From Escallonia rubra (lineage: Eukaryota; Streptophyta; Magnoliopsida; Escalloniales; Escalloniaceae): DNA of 64,000 nt. Position 1 is the first letter of the stretch. Every line of letters starts with the position of its first letter. The notes under the pieces were generated by a model. The model saw nothing but the letters and a program-made list of their open reading frames with translations, searched no databases and was not told where the DNA came from. Position numbers and translations under genes: made by a program. Where the stretch lies: NCBI GenBank assembly GCA_033065855.1, contig JAVXUO010000180.1, positions 186,001 through 250,000 on the forward strand. Reading direction: 5' to 3'. This document shows positions 22,749 to 33,564 of the stretch, in pieces.

Positions 22749-24017
22749 GAATTAGTTTCGTTGTGAGTTTGAGTAAAGATATTTGTTGCCTGGACAACAA
22801 ATATGATATATTGTACCCTTGGAAGGGAATAGAGGTACCGAAATACATTTGCAAAAAAGTGATGTCGGATATAAGAAAAAATAATTGAATATGATGTTAG
22901 CAATTTAGTGTACTTATCAAAGGAAAAAATGATGACTTTCATTTCGCCAGGCTTCGTATTTTTATGCCTTACGTGCATACCAATAAGGCATAAAAGTAGT
23001 TTTAATACTGATTTTTATTTTGATTAAATGTTTTTATTCCAATTTCCAACACCGAAGGCTCCAATCTGATTTGGAAAGACGGCGTAATGACCACTTATGG
23101 TTTGCTTCGGTTGCAAAAAAATACCTCAGTTTTCAATTGCTGACCGCCATGGCGTTGATTTTGTTGCAATAATTAAAATTTGTGGCTGAATAAGTGTAAG
23201 ATTTAATTTACCCCTCATAGAACCGTTGCCTCCCATTCGTCCTCACTCTCAGAATCTAAATCACCACCATCCTTAAACCCTAACCCTGAATTCTTTGATC
23301 ATTGACCAACGTTATCATGCATGAAGGTGGTGGCGTTCGACGAGCTATGGTGAAAATGCCCAGAGAGTGGCCATTGGCATTTGTTGTGGTAGGTCACGTT
23401 GCACGACGACAACTATTCCCATAGAGGCGGTAGTAATGAAGGAAGTCTCGTGCCACCGCTGTCAAAGACAAGAAGAAGACCCGGTCCAAGGTTCAAGAAG
23501 CCCACCAGATTCACAGACTCATGAATTTGGGGTAGAAATTAGGCTTACGCTTGGCTCGAGTGGGAAGAAAGAGGGACATAGAAGGGAAAAGAAAAAAAAA
23601 AGTTAAGGACAATAAAGTCATTTCTTCATATTGATATTCTCAAAACACACTTTTTAAGCTCGTGTATAACATATCATGCTCCTTCCGTTTAGACCGTCTT
23701 TCTGTTAGTTATTACAAAATTAACGCTACAAGAAATTATTTGCAACAATTTTATCGCAAAAGCTAGGGCAATTATTACAAGCGTAAATTTTCAAATTTTC
23801 CTTTTCATTTATTTTGCCTTCCAAGTTTCAAACTCAAAAGTGGACCAAACTGAAATCCAGGACAAAATTGGAGTCACTTCCCAAATTGCCTGGACATTTC
23901 TTTCTCTTCCTTTGACACGTAACTCGGCTTCACAAGAGTTTCAGCGCCCCTTTCTTTCTAATTAAATTTCCAACTGTTTGATGGTCTCCTTCCTGTTGAT
24001 CCATTTTGCCTCCCAAA
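22749..24017. other. Intergenic DNA upstream of PFK5
   Basis: No gene recognised. A GC-richer patch at about 23320-23560 is open for 79 codons from 23367 but matches no family I know. AAACCCTAACCCT (23275-23287) is telomere-like. CGCTACAAGAAATTATTTGC at 23728 resembles a CACTA-type terminus (canonical CACTACAAGAAA), without a visible partner end. The last ~120 bp before the ATG are pyrimidine-rich and leader-like. Confidence 0.4.
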
Positions 24018-27000
24018 ATGGACGTCTCTCTCTCCTCACCGCTCTCTAGAATTCCTCCCTCACTTTCTCTCTCTAGAACTCCATTCCCTCCCAACTCTCA
24101 CACTCGCAGATCATTTTCACTTTTCCCAAATCCGAAACTCAGCACTACTTTTCCGAGGAAGTCGTTAATTTGGCGCCAGAATCAGTTTTTCACCGTCGCA
24201 GCTCAACATCAGGAGCAGTCCGACTGTGAAGATTTTGTCCTCGAAGACGTGCCGCACTTGACGAACTTCCTCCCTGATTTGCCGGTAATCTCTTTGCCTC
24301 AATGCTGTGTGCGTCTGTGTATGTGTGTGTTTTTGTTTAATAAAGTCGAGTGCTTCGCTTACTATGCATAAGATCACTGAGTTAGAGACGCTAATTCGTG
24401 AGTTGAATTAACGATGTTGTTAGTTTAAGAACTGTCTTCCTAAATTTGGGAGAACGTATCTGTAATTCGAGAATGTGTGTTTGTGTGTTATTTGCAATCG
24501 AGTGCTTTGCTTACCATGCATAAGAATAGTTTCACTAGGTTAGAGACGCTAATACGTACTTAAATTAGATTAATGATATGATTAGTTTAAGAATTTCTGA
24601 TTCATTTGCCTCTAAGTGTTTATTTTCACTTGATTTGATTTTGGGGGAATGTTATTGAAATTTGATTATGCGAGTGTGTGTGTATTTTCTTGTTAGAATG
24701 CTGCGCATATGATCACTAGGTTAGCGACGCTAATTCCTTCTTAAATTAGGTTAGAGACGCTGATCGTGGTATTGCTTTGTGAGTTTGATTATGATCTTTG
24801 TCACGTCCGAATGTATAGTTGCGAGTATATTTGAAAATAGATGTCACTATATTAACAGTGGTGACATGGAAGTGAGTGTACAAAGCAAAACAAGTTACTG
24901 AGATATTGAGAAATATTCTGAAAGACGAGGTTGGAAAGGGAGAGGTAGTGAGATTAGACTTGATTGCTAGGATCTTATCTCCACATTATGGGGCATCCAA
25001 AAAGATATCAATTTATGTCCGAGACTCTGAAGAAATGTCTATGTCTGACATTTAGCAGACAGGGACAGTGCTCTTGCACAAGTGTTTGAATATCTTAACG
25101 TGCAGGCATGTGTTCAATTAGACATCTGAACTAAAAAATAGGAAGACATTTTCGTTCCCGCAAACATAGGAGGATTCTTCTTCTATACAATCTTGGACTG
25201 CTGGACACTGAAGTAGTAAATATTGTGATGTTTGATCATTTTTGTCATATTTGCCTAGTCTTTCCTATGGCGCAGTTGTGGTTTAACAAGGTTTTCTTAT
25301 ATCTCATCAGTCGTATCCAAACCCTTTGCACAGGAGCCAAGCATATGCAGTAGTTAAGTAAGTTCCCACACCTTCTGTCTGTTATATATAAGTACCATAT
25401 CTGCAGCACTAGTTCGCAAAAAGGTTATTGTTTGTTCATTTTACGGAGAAACTTTGTTTTGTAGGGATACTTTTGTCAGCCATGAAGATGTGGTTGCACA
25501 AAAAGTATGTGATCATTTCACTTGCACTGTGTTCTTTTACATTTGTCTTTATTGTTTACTCTATTAGTTAAAAAAAATTCTGCCTCCAGATTGTTGTTCA
25601 GAAAGGAAGTCCTAGAGGGCTACATTTTCGGCGTGCCGGACCACGAGAACAGGTGTCTATACGTATTTCTTCGATTAAGATCGGTGGTGATTCTGAATAG
25701 CAGATGTTAATTGAATCTGGCCTAACAAGCTTTCTGATGGTAGGTGTATTTCACATCTGAGGAAGTGCGTGCTTGTGTCGTGACATGTGGAGGATTATGT
25801 CCTGGGATCAACACAGTAATCAGGGAGATAGTTTGTGGTTTGAGTTATATGTATGGTGTTGATGATATACTTGGAATTGAGGTCAGTGTGATGTCTATGA
25901 CAATCATATCTTCTTCCTTATAACAGATTGCATTTGCTCCACCCCACCCTCTTCCCCCGGCCCTCACCACCCCGCTAAAGGAAGAAAAAGGAAAAAACCA
26001 AGTTATGAAAACCATCTGTTGATAGCACGTCAGGTGGAGGCTTTCTTTTTTGCTTCAAGGTTGTGGTCTTGAAGCAAAAGCCTCCTCTGCTTATCTTTAG
26101 CTGTTATACAGTAAAAAAAAAAGTCTACTCTCTCTTCTTAAATGTGTAGTGTTCAAATTACGATCTTTACTATCTGCTACTTACAAGTAACATGTGTTGC
26201 ACCCACTCAATATTATTGCTCGACTTTCCAGGGAGGATACCGAGGCTTTTACTCTAAAAATACCAAGAAATTGACACCTAAAGTTGTCAATGATATCCAT
26301 AAACGTGGTGGTACCTTTCTTCAAACTTCACGAGGTGGTCATGATACTAACAAGATAGTTGACAATATTCAGGACCGAGGAATAAATCAGGTGGAAATAG
26401 TCCTCTTACCAGTCTCTGGTGGCTAGATTACTGTCGTGTTAGAGACCCTAAATGTTTTTTGGTTCCAGGTATATATAATTGGAGGTGATGGCACTCAAAA
26501 AGGAGCAGCTGCAATTTACAAGGTGGCTAATTACGTAAATATTATTTCTATTTCTACTGGTTGCTTTGCATCGAGCTATTTTAGTAAAACATGTTGTATT
26601 TTTGCACCATTTGGTCAAGGAAGTTGAAAAACGTGGTATTCAAGTTGCAGTAGCTGGAATTCCCAAGACGATCGACAATGATATAGCTGTAAGTCTTAGC
26701 AAACCTGCTCTTTGTTGGATCAAGTACCCCTGGTTTTCATGATGTAAGACGTATATTACCCTTTGAGTGCAAGGGCTGGAGGTGTGTGTGTGGTGTGTGT
26801 GTGTGTGTGGGGGGGGGGGGGGAGAGAGAGAGTAGATGTCCACATCAAGTTATTTTTGGTTTATGCTGTACTATTCCGTATTCCTCAGCTCATGCGGGAG
26901 GAGCAATGTTCTTTAATTAGAATAAGCGTCTTGTCTAGCCTCCCCACAAAGTGTCATTGCATGACATTACTCTTATACTCTGTCCCCAGAGATTGTGTAG

Positions 27001-30000
27001 ATATATATAACATATAGCTCTATCAGTCTAATACTCTCGACATAAACCAGCAAATGCCTGGATGGTAAAGATGAAAAAAAAATTACCTTTGGTTTTGAGT
27101 TTTCTTCGTTAATTCCGAACGGTATAATGTTGGTGTGGAATTGGATGCAAACTACTTTAATTTGGGAATGTTCTGTATGGAATTCAGTTCTGGCTTTGAA
27201 TATGGTCTCACTGGAATGTTGACTAAGTGAAACTTTGCCGAATAGAACCAGTAGGATGTCCAGACGAGTAGCAGTGATTCACAACAGTTTTCGTCTATCT
27301 GCTCGTAGAGGTCTTTGTTAGTCATCTTGTGTTATTTGAGTTGACTAATAGTCAGAAAAGAAGGGAAGCTAAAGGAAAGGTGTTTTCAGTGGAACTCTAT
27401 TTCTTGTGCTGTATAATCCTTGTCCTGATGCAAATCTTGTCGGGATCACACATGTTGGTTTCAGGTGATAGACAAGTCCTTTGGTTTTGATACTGCCGTT
27501 GAAGAGGCTCAGAGGGCCATTAATGCTGCACATGTGGAGGTTGAGAGTGTCGAAAATGGGGTTGGAATTGTCAAACTTATGGGGAGATATAGTGGTAAGA
27601 GCCTCAAGCTGTGTGTTGTTACTGATTTCTGTTTATTGCATCCTCATGTTTTATTTTCTTTTGCTTACCTCCAATTTTTTGACTTTCCTTATGCAGGGTT
27701 CATTGCTATGTATGCAACATTGGCAAGCCGAGACGTGGTATGACCCTATACAAATGACTAAACAATGTGAGCGTGTTTGTAATTGGCATGAATAAGTAAA
27801 TTCTGTGGCTCCTTCCTTAAAAGGTTGAGAGCCATAATGGAAATCTGGCTGCTGCCTAATTACTGTCATTGTTGAAGTGAATATAGTTCGAAAAAGGCTT
27901 GGTTGTGTTGTGTGTAAAGGTATCACCTTCGGCATGCTTTTGACTTTGAGGTTGTTAACTAAAAATTACTGGTTTAATTTAGCAAGTTCACAAATAAAAC
28001 TTATGGAATAGACATAAGGATCTTTTTCGCGTGGTAATATATAAAAATTTATTGAGCGATGTATGAGTGTCTTCTATTTGTGCAGGGTGTATCCTTGTTT
28101 TATGTATTCAAGAGAAACGTTAGCATATCATGATTCTACTAGTAAATAGATCTCCATGATTACGAGGATAGTTGCCTTGAATTATAAAGTATAGTGACTG
28201 GAGTTGGTTGTATGGCTGGTCTTGTCAATATTATGACTGTCCCAGCATCTATTAATAGTTTTGGAATTTAACAGGATTGTTGCTTGATTCCAGAATCTCC
28301 ATTTTATCTGGAAGGCAAGGGTGGGCTCTTTGAATTTATTGATCAGAGGCTTAAAGAAAATGGGCATATGGTGATTGTCTTGGCAGAAGGAGCAGGGCAG
28401 GATTATGTTGCTCAAAACATGCAGGCAGTTAATGAGAAAGATGCATCAGGAAATAAGTTGCTTCTTGATGTTGGCCTTTGGTTAAATCAAAAGATTAAGG
28501 TGCAGCTATAGACAAACTTCTTATATAATCATCTCATGTTTGTTTATCTCGTGACGCCTTGTTAATGGAATTGCTGACCCATCATTCTTGAGCATAAACA
28601 TGGGGGCTTGGGTCTTTATTATCCATCAGTAAATTGAACTCCTTATTTGAAGATACGTTTGCTCCGAGGGTGACCAACGGGTTTAAAACACGTAAACAGC
28701 CTCTTTACGCTGTGTGGGTATTCACATCTAATCCTTCACAGGCCCCACAATGACAGGGGCCTCGTGCCCATGGCCACCCTTATTCTTACGACCCTCTGCT
28801 GTCACTTACTCGATTTCCATGAAAGTGGAGAGCAACTGGTCTGCAGGTATCTGTAAGAACTCTTTTGCACATTATATCCCTGGTTACTGAAGTTGGAAAC
28901 TAAATTCAACATAGTGGACAGGAGTGTGTGTTCATCATGTAACATTCTTTCTTATTCATTCCAAAAGTTGCAATCTCTGCTGGTCTTGGTCTCTTTTTGA
29001 CATGAAATTTGTTATATTTTCCTGCCAAGAGAATTGGGGTAGGAAAATGAATTGCTTGAACGACTATCGGAGTATACTTGATATACATGTATACTTTTAG
29101 GATACCAGTCATAGATTCTTCACAATTTAGCTAAATTTTGATTCAAGTTGCAAAAGAAATTTGCTGAAACTCTTTTGATACCAAAATTTTCGCCGAAAGA
29201 ATAAAAGAACTTAATTTTTTTTTACATGAAGTTGTTGGAAACAGAACGTGATAATGTGATGTAATTTTTCTCACAGGCAAACTTGAATTAGCATCTTGTC
29301 GCCTGCTTGATACTTATATAGTTGAGCTCTTGTCAATTCGGGCAACATTATGCATTTCCGCTCGAGTTCCTTCTCCATTTACATCTGCTTCTGCTATTCT
29401 ACTTTGTGATCTTGTATGTATATTATGCTCCATTTCACAGGATCACTTTTCAGACGTCCGGAAGACGGCCGTAAACATGAAATATATAGGTACTCCACAA
29501 AGTTGTATATGATTAGTTCTTTAATTTGCGTTACATTGCTTTCTATTCACATTATGCTGCGAGTATGTAATAAGAAATTCAGAGCAATAAGGTAAGTCGA
29601 GCATGGACGATTTTGGGGCAATCTCTGAGCCCAAGAAGAGCAAGTGATGACTAAAAGCTTTGTTCTCAATTGCGAAGTCTGCCCAAGGCTGTAATGTATT
29701 TCTAAGTGACTTTAATTTCTACTGAAAACCAAATATCAACTTTTAAACAACGTAGTCTACTTTGTCTATAATGAAAAAATAATACTTCAAGAAGACGAAA
29801 TACGCTCTTAGGTCAATGCTAAAATGGCATGAACAGTATTTTCGAGCAAAATATGTCCTCTTTTAATGCTTCTTGCGGTCCCTCTTTTCCATATATTTAA
29901 GTAGTACATCTCAATTGTGCTCATTTTTTGGTTGCCTTATCAGTTACTCCTCTTTGTTTGTTAGCCTGGTTAAAACGTAGCTTGTCCCTATAAGGCAAAG

Positions 30001-32262
30001 TTGTGCTTTAGATATCTTTACAGAATTATAAAATTGTTCTTGTTTTTAGCTTGAGGGCTACATCCTGTCACCTTCAAGAGGGAGGTTGAAGCCTTCGGAT
30101 AGCATGCATCTAATATCAAAACACTGTTAGAGGGCTTGTATGCACTGTTTATCTCGAGTGTCAACAATATATTTTTTGAATAGTGGGCAGCATGGTTTGC
30201 AGACTTGTAGAGCATGTGTATGTTTGTGTGTTCGAAATGTCTTTAGCTGTGTCACACATGGTGTTTCTTGACACGTTCTTTGGTAAAAAATTGTATCTAT
30301 TTTATGTTACTCCCATTTTGCACGTGAGTCATCATTAATATCAAAAACGGCTTTCGTATAGTGGTCTAGTTGTTTTGGAGCAGGACAGCTTTAGTAAATG
30401 CAAGTATCTGCTGGTCTATATACTGTGGAAAGGTAGTACAGTACTTGGAAAGTAGCCCCTTTCTACCTTAGAACTAGAGTCGTAGCCTAAGAAAGGAAGC
30501 AGTGTGTAAAGTGAAAAAAGAAAAAAATTAATCTCGTTCGGCCTCTCTTGCAATAGAACAGGAACATTAAAATCTGGGTGTAGTGATAATGATACGTATA
30601 TTAAGCAATTGTTTGAGGTTCAATAAATCTTCTTCAAGAGGCTTCTGGCACATATATCATCTGTGAATGTAACGATCGAGATGCTATAAACAATATCCGT
30701 ATACTATGTAGCATAATGCTTTGATATGCAAAGAGCTACACTTCGTGTCCTAACCCTACTCCTCTAAGATTTCCCACATTTTTCTTTCCCTCGATTGAAG
30801 TTTTAGTGCATAACCAGTTTGAGCTATATTGTTCTTTGTCAATAATTTTCATTGTTTGAGCAGGTGTCACGAAATATATGTTTTGTCTCTGCAGATCCAA
30901 CATACATGATCCGAGCTATTCCAAGTAATGCGTCAGACAATATCTACTGCACTCTTCTTGCTCATAGTGCTGTTCACGGGGCCATGGCTGGATACACAGG
31001 CTTCACGGTTGGACCTGTAAACAGTAGACATGCTTATATTCCAATCAGTGTAAGTGCTTCCATAGTTGGTTCCTGTTATTGCTTCTCATTATGCTTTCTT
31101 CCAGATTGGATTTGGGATTACTTTGTTTTATGAGAGAACAATGTCGCGCTTTTTATGACTCGATATAACAATGGTATGAGGTCGAATGGGATAAATGGAC
31201 GTCTGAATATGTATTGGGTCATGAATAAGAGGGAGTGTGAAATTTGGTGGTGCCTATAATACGGACTATGTTTTTTAAGTGGTAAAAGCTCATTCGATTA
31301 ATGTAGAGGTGGAGATATGAAAAGGTGGGAAAAGAAGGTTTTGGTAGCTCTCCGATATAAGCCCGACTTTTGTTCTTTATTTTGTTGGAAAAGAAAGAGA
31401 CGCTTGGCCTTTTTTTCACCTCAAATTTGCGAACAAGCACACTGAGAGAGAGTCTTGAGCACCTTCGGTCAAAATCTACGTCCCAATTCTTGTGTTGCTG
31501 ATTTGAAATGTAACAGTATCCATCTCTGAAGCGTCATCCAAAACCTTTTTTCCCCTGTTGCCACATCACTGTTGTAAGACGAGTGTTTGTAAGCTTTTAC
31601 GGTCGGTGTTTTTATGTAAGGACTACGGCAGCAGTTCTCGCGAGTGAAACACTGCTAACCTTCTTGTTTGTTTATACTTGTTTTTGCTGTTCAGCAAATA
31701 CCTTGTTGCTGTCAGTGAATGCTTATACCGACTTTCACCATGCTGAATGTTGCCAATCTTGACCATGCTTGTATGAACTATCTTCTACTGAGCTGCACTT
31801 TTGAAGTTAGTATGGGCTTTGATCGTTGATACTACATCAGAGTTATCACAGTGATAACAGTAGTTTGAGATGACCCAAGTCTTTTTAAGTGCTTGGCTCC
31901 TTTGTCCGGAGTCTGAACCTTTTTTAGGGGTTGGTTTCCCTGGTTCCCTTATATACAAACGTAATGAACGGAAAAGAAGCAACTCTATGTTATGCCTATG
32001 CTGCTGAATTTGGGTTTGCCAAATCTTACAGAGTCTTGTTCTCCGTTTATCCTTAGACATTCGAGAATCTAATGTTAAGCGGCGTGTATTGCAGCGTGTG
32101 ACCCAGACTACAAACACTGTTAAGTTGACGGACAGAATGTGGGCTAGACTTCTTGCTTCCACAAACCAACCCAGTTTCTTACAAAACAATGAGACGATGC
32201 TAGGAAGGGTTGATGGAGATAGTGTGGACGTGGGCAATAAGATGATGATCAATTCAAGTTAA
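24018..32262 (+). CDS. PFK5: ATP-dependent 6-phosphofructokinase, chloroplast type (PFK5-like), complete
   Basis: Phosphorylates fructose 6-phosphate to fructose 1,6-bisphosphate in plastid glycolysis. Fourteen exons: 24018-24284, 25311-25357, 25465-25504, 25590-25652, 25744-25881, 26232-26390, 26469-26522, 26620-26688, 27465-27594, 27697-27737, 28275-28499, 29441-29489, 30895-31049 and 32095-32262. They join in frame to 534 residues. Residues 1 to ~65 are Ser/Arg-rich and acid-poor, like a chloroplast transit peptide. [11 protein letters not shown] (153-163) starts the catalytic fold. GGDGT (243-247) has the Gly typical of ATP rather than PPi use. PKTIDND (271-277) carries the catalytic Asp, with the Lys usual in plant PFKs. 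MGRYSG (318-323) and PESPF (342-346) follow. It is closest to Arabidopsis PFK5, which is reported to be redox-regulated; Cys150, 154 and 158 are candidates here. Introns hold a SINE, microsatellites and repeats. Confidence 0.96.
24310..24770. repeat. Three degenerate repeats in PFK5 intron 1
   Basis: A unit of roughly 150-195 bp containing a GTGTGTGT-rich lead, GAGTGCTT.GCTTAC.ATGCATAAG and TTAGAGACGCTAAT occurs about 2.7 times (near 24348, 24500 and 24695). The copies are diverged. Purely intronic. Confidence 0.7.
26036..26085 (+). repeat. Short inverted repeat (hairpin) in PFK5 intron 5
   Basis: Outer arms GGAGGC and GCCTCC and inner arms GCTTCAAG and CTTGAAGC pair around an 8-base loop, with T-rich/A-rich pairing between. 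The stem is about 20 bp with a small asymmetry. It could be a relic of a tiny foldback MITE. A small-RNA precursor is possible, but the stem is short for a plant pre-miRNA. Confidence 0.5.
26782..26831. repeat. Compound microsatellite (GT)n-(G)n-(GA)n in PFK5 intron 8
   Basis: GT units, then a run of about 14 G, then GA units. Low-complexity intronic sequence. Confidence 0.95.
28672..28795 (+). mobile_element. Degenerate tRNA-derived SINE in PFK5 intron 11
   Basis: GGTGACCAACGGGTTTAAAA then AAACAGCCTCTTTACGC and later GGGGCCTCGTGCC match, in order, conserved stretches of a widespread plant SINE group that I know from asterids and grape (B-box region, AAACAGCCTCTTTGC, GGGAGCCTCGTGCA). The family name is from memory. 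It is diverged and no target duplication could be fixed. Same strand as PFK5. Confidence 0.55.
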
Positions 32263-32803
32263 AGAGAATACCGGTTTGAGCGCTTGAGTTTTGCAGAAAC
32301 AAATGCTTCAGTTTCAACAGTCTTGTCATCAGTTAAGAGCTCGTCATACAGTTCTGGAGTGGTAAGTCAAGTACCTCTTGCACTGTCCCTCATTAAGCAA
32401 TTAGCTTATCAATGGGTCTGGCCTTTTTCGAGATGTGCTCATATTTGTGTAATCCTAAATCCGGCTTGTAAAAGAAATTCCTGCTTCGCTCACAGATGAC
32501 AGCCAAATTCATCATTCTTTTGTGACTTGAAGGTCAATATTTGTTAACATATCTTAAATTTAATCAACAATTTCACCCAAAGTTCGGACAATGCAAGTTG
32601 TTAGTCATACTCATATACCTTCTGATACTGGTTCACGGAAGTGTTTGTTGTTTCTATGTTGTTTGCCGTATGTAGCATCATTATGCCCTTTTTTTTTTCT
32701 TTTGCAATTATTCTTGTGCAGTTCTTACTTTGCCGAACAAATAGGAAGTACCCTCATCGGATGCATGACTAACATTACCCTAGCAATCTGTAGAGATACA
32801 CAA
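32263..32803. other. PFK5 3' flank
   Basis: No separate gene seen. A stretch bounded by TTTTGCAG (ends 32296) and GTGGTAAGT (about 32360) looks like a small exon and could be a 3'-UTR exon; nothing supports coding. The rest is AT-rich up to the solo LTR. Confidence 0.4.
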
Positions 32804-32808
32804 AAAAA

Positions 32809-33559
32809 TGTTGGAAATTTTCCAATAATTGATTCTTACCTTATTAAAGTTTGTACTACAAGGAATAAGTTGCAAAAAGAATCAATCAAATTGATTGATT
32901 GGTTTGAGAGATATTAACTCTCAAACATTGGCATTTAATAAGGTTGAAACTAATCATGAAGTGAGTTCCCACGTGGCTTGGAAAATGAAAAAGTTAAGGG
33001 TATTTAAATGGCCATGTGACATACCATATTGTTCTAGAAACACATGGTATGCATGGCCTTGCACATGTGCGGTGCACCGCACACGCGCCGGCGCCGGCGG
33101 CATAAAGGCGCTATTGGCGCTTTTAGGCGCTTTTGCGACAAATTCAGCTTGTGAGCTGCAACTTGAACTGAAACAGTTAATTTCGAAAATGGCAACTGCA
33201 ATTGGTGCCTTTTAGTTCAAATGTTGCAACTCTATTGTGACTGTTAAGTGACATCTGCAGAGTCACTTAACTGCCACAACTGTTTGCACCTATTCTAGGC
33301 ACCCTTTGGTGTCTATAAATAGGGCTGATGGTCAGATCATAAGTATACTTCGAATTCTATCTTGCTCTCTCTCAAATTTCTGTCTGTTGATTGCATTCTG
33401 CTATGATCAACAAAGTTTCGCCTGTTTTATCTTGGGAGGCAGATTTGCTGCTACCCTAAGCAGATTATAAGGGAACAAATACTGTCTTAAGAAAGGGTGC
33501 AACGCATTCGACTCAGGCATCTTTAGTCCAGTTTCTCCATACTGCTTTTTTTTCCAACA
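32809..33559 (+). mobile_element. Solo LTR of an LTR retrotransposon (probably Copia), fossil
   Basis: Starts TGTTGGAAA and ends TTTCCAACA, with the 5-bp direct repeat AAAAA on each side (32804-32808, 33560-33564), as expected for one LTR left after recombination between two. A TATA-like TATAAATAG lies at 33313-33321, followed by a CT-rich stretch, giving a U3-R-U5 order on the plus strand. No internal coding region remains. The A-run target makes the flanking repeat weak evidence; the terminal inverted bases are better. Age cannot be estimated without a second LTR. Confidence 0.65.
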
Positions 33560-33564
33560 AAAAA

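Noticed and set aside
22197-22854. Lys/Phe-rich open frames
   Set aside because: Produced by A and T homopolymers and the CCACC-rich core of the Harbinger-type element.
31785-32252. 155-codon minus-strand frame opposite the last PFK5 exon
   Set aside because: Antisense shadow; the plus strand carries the conserved PFK C-terminus.
33050-33220. GC-rich coding-like stretch with GCGCCGGCGCCGGCG
   Set aside because: Falls inside the solo LTR and has no homology as protein.
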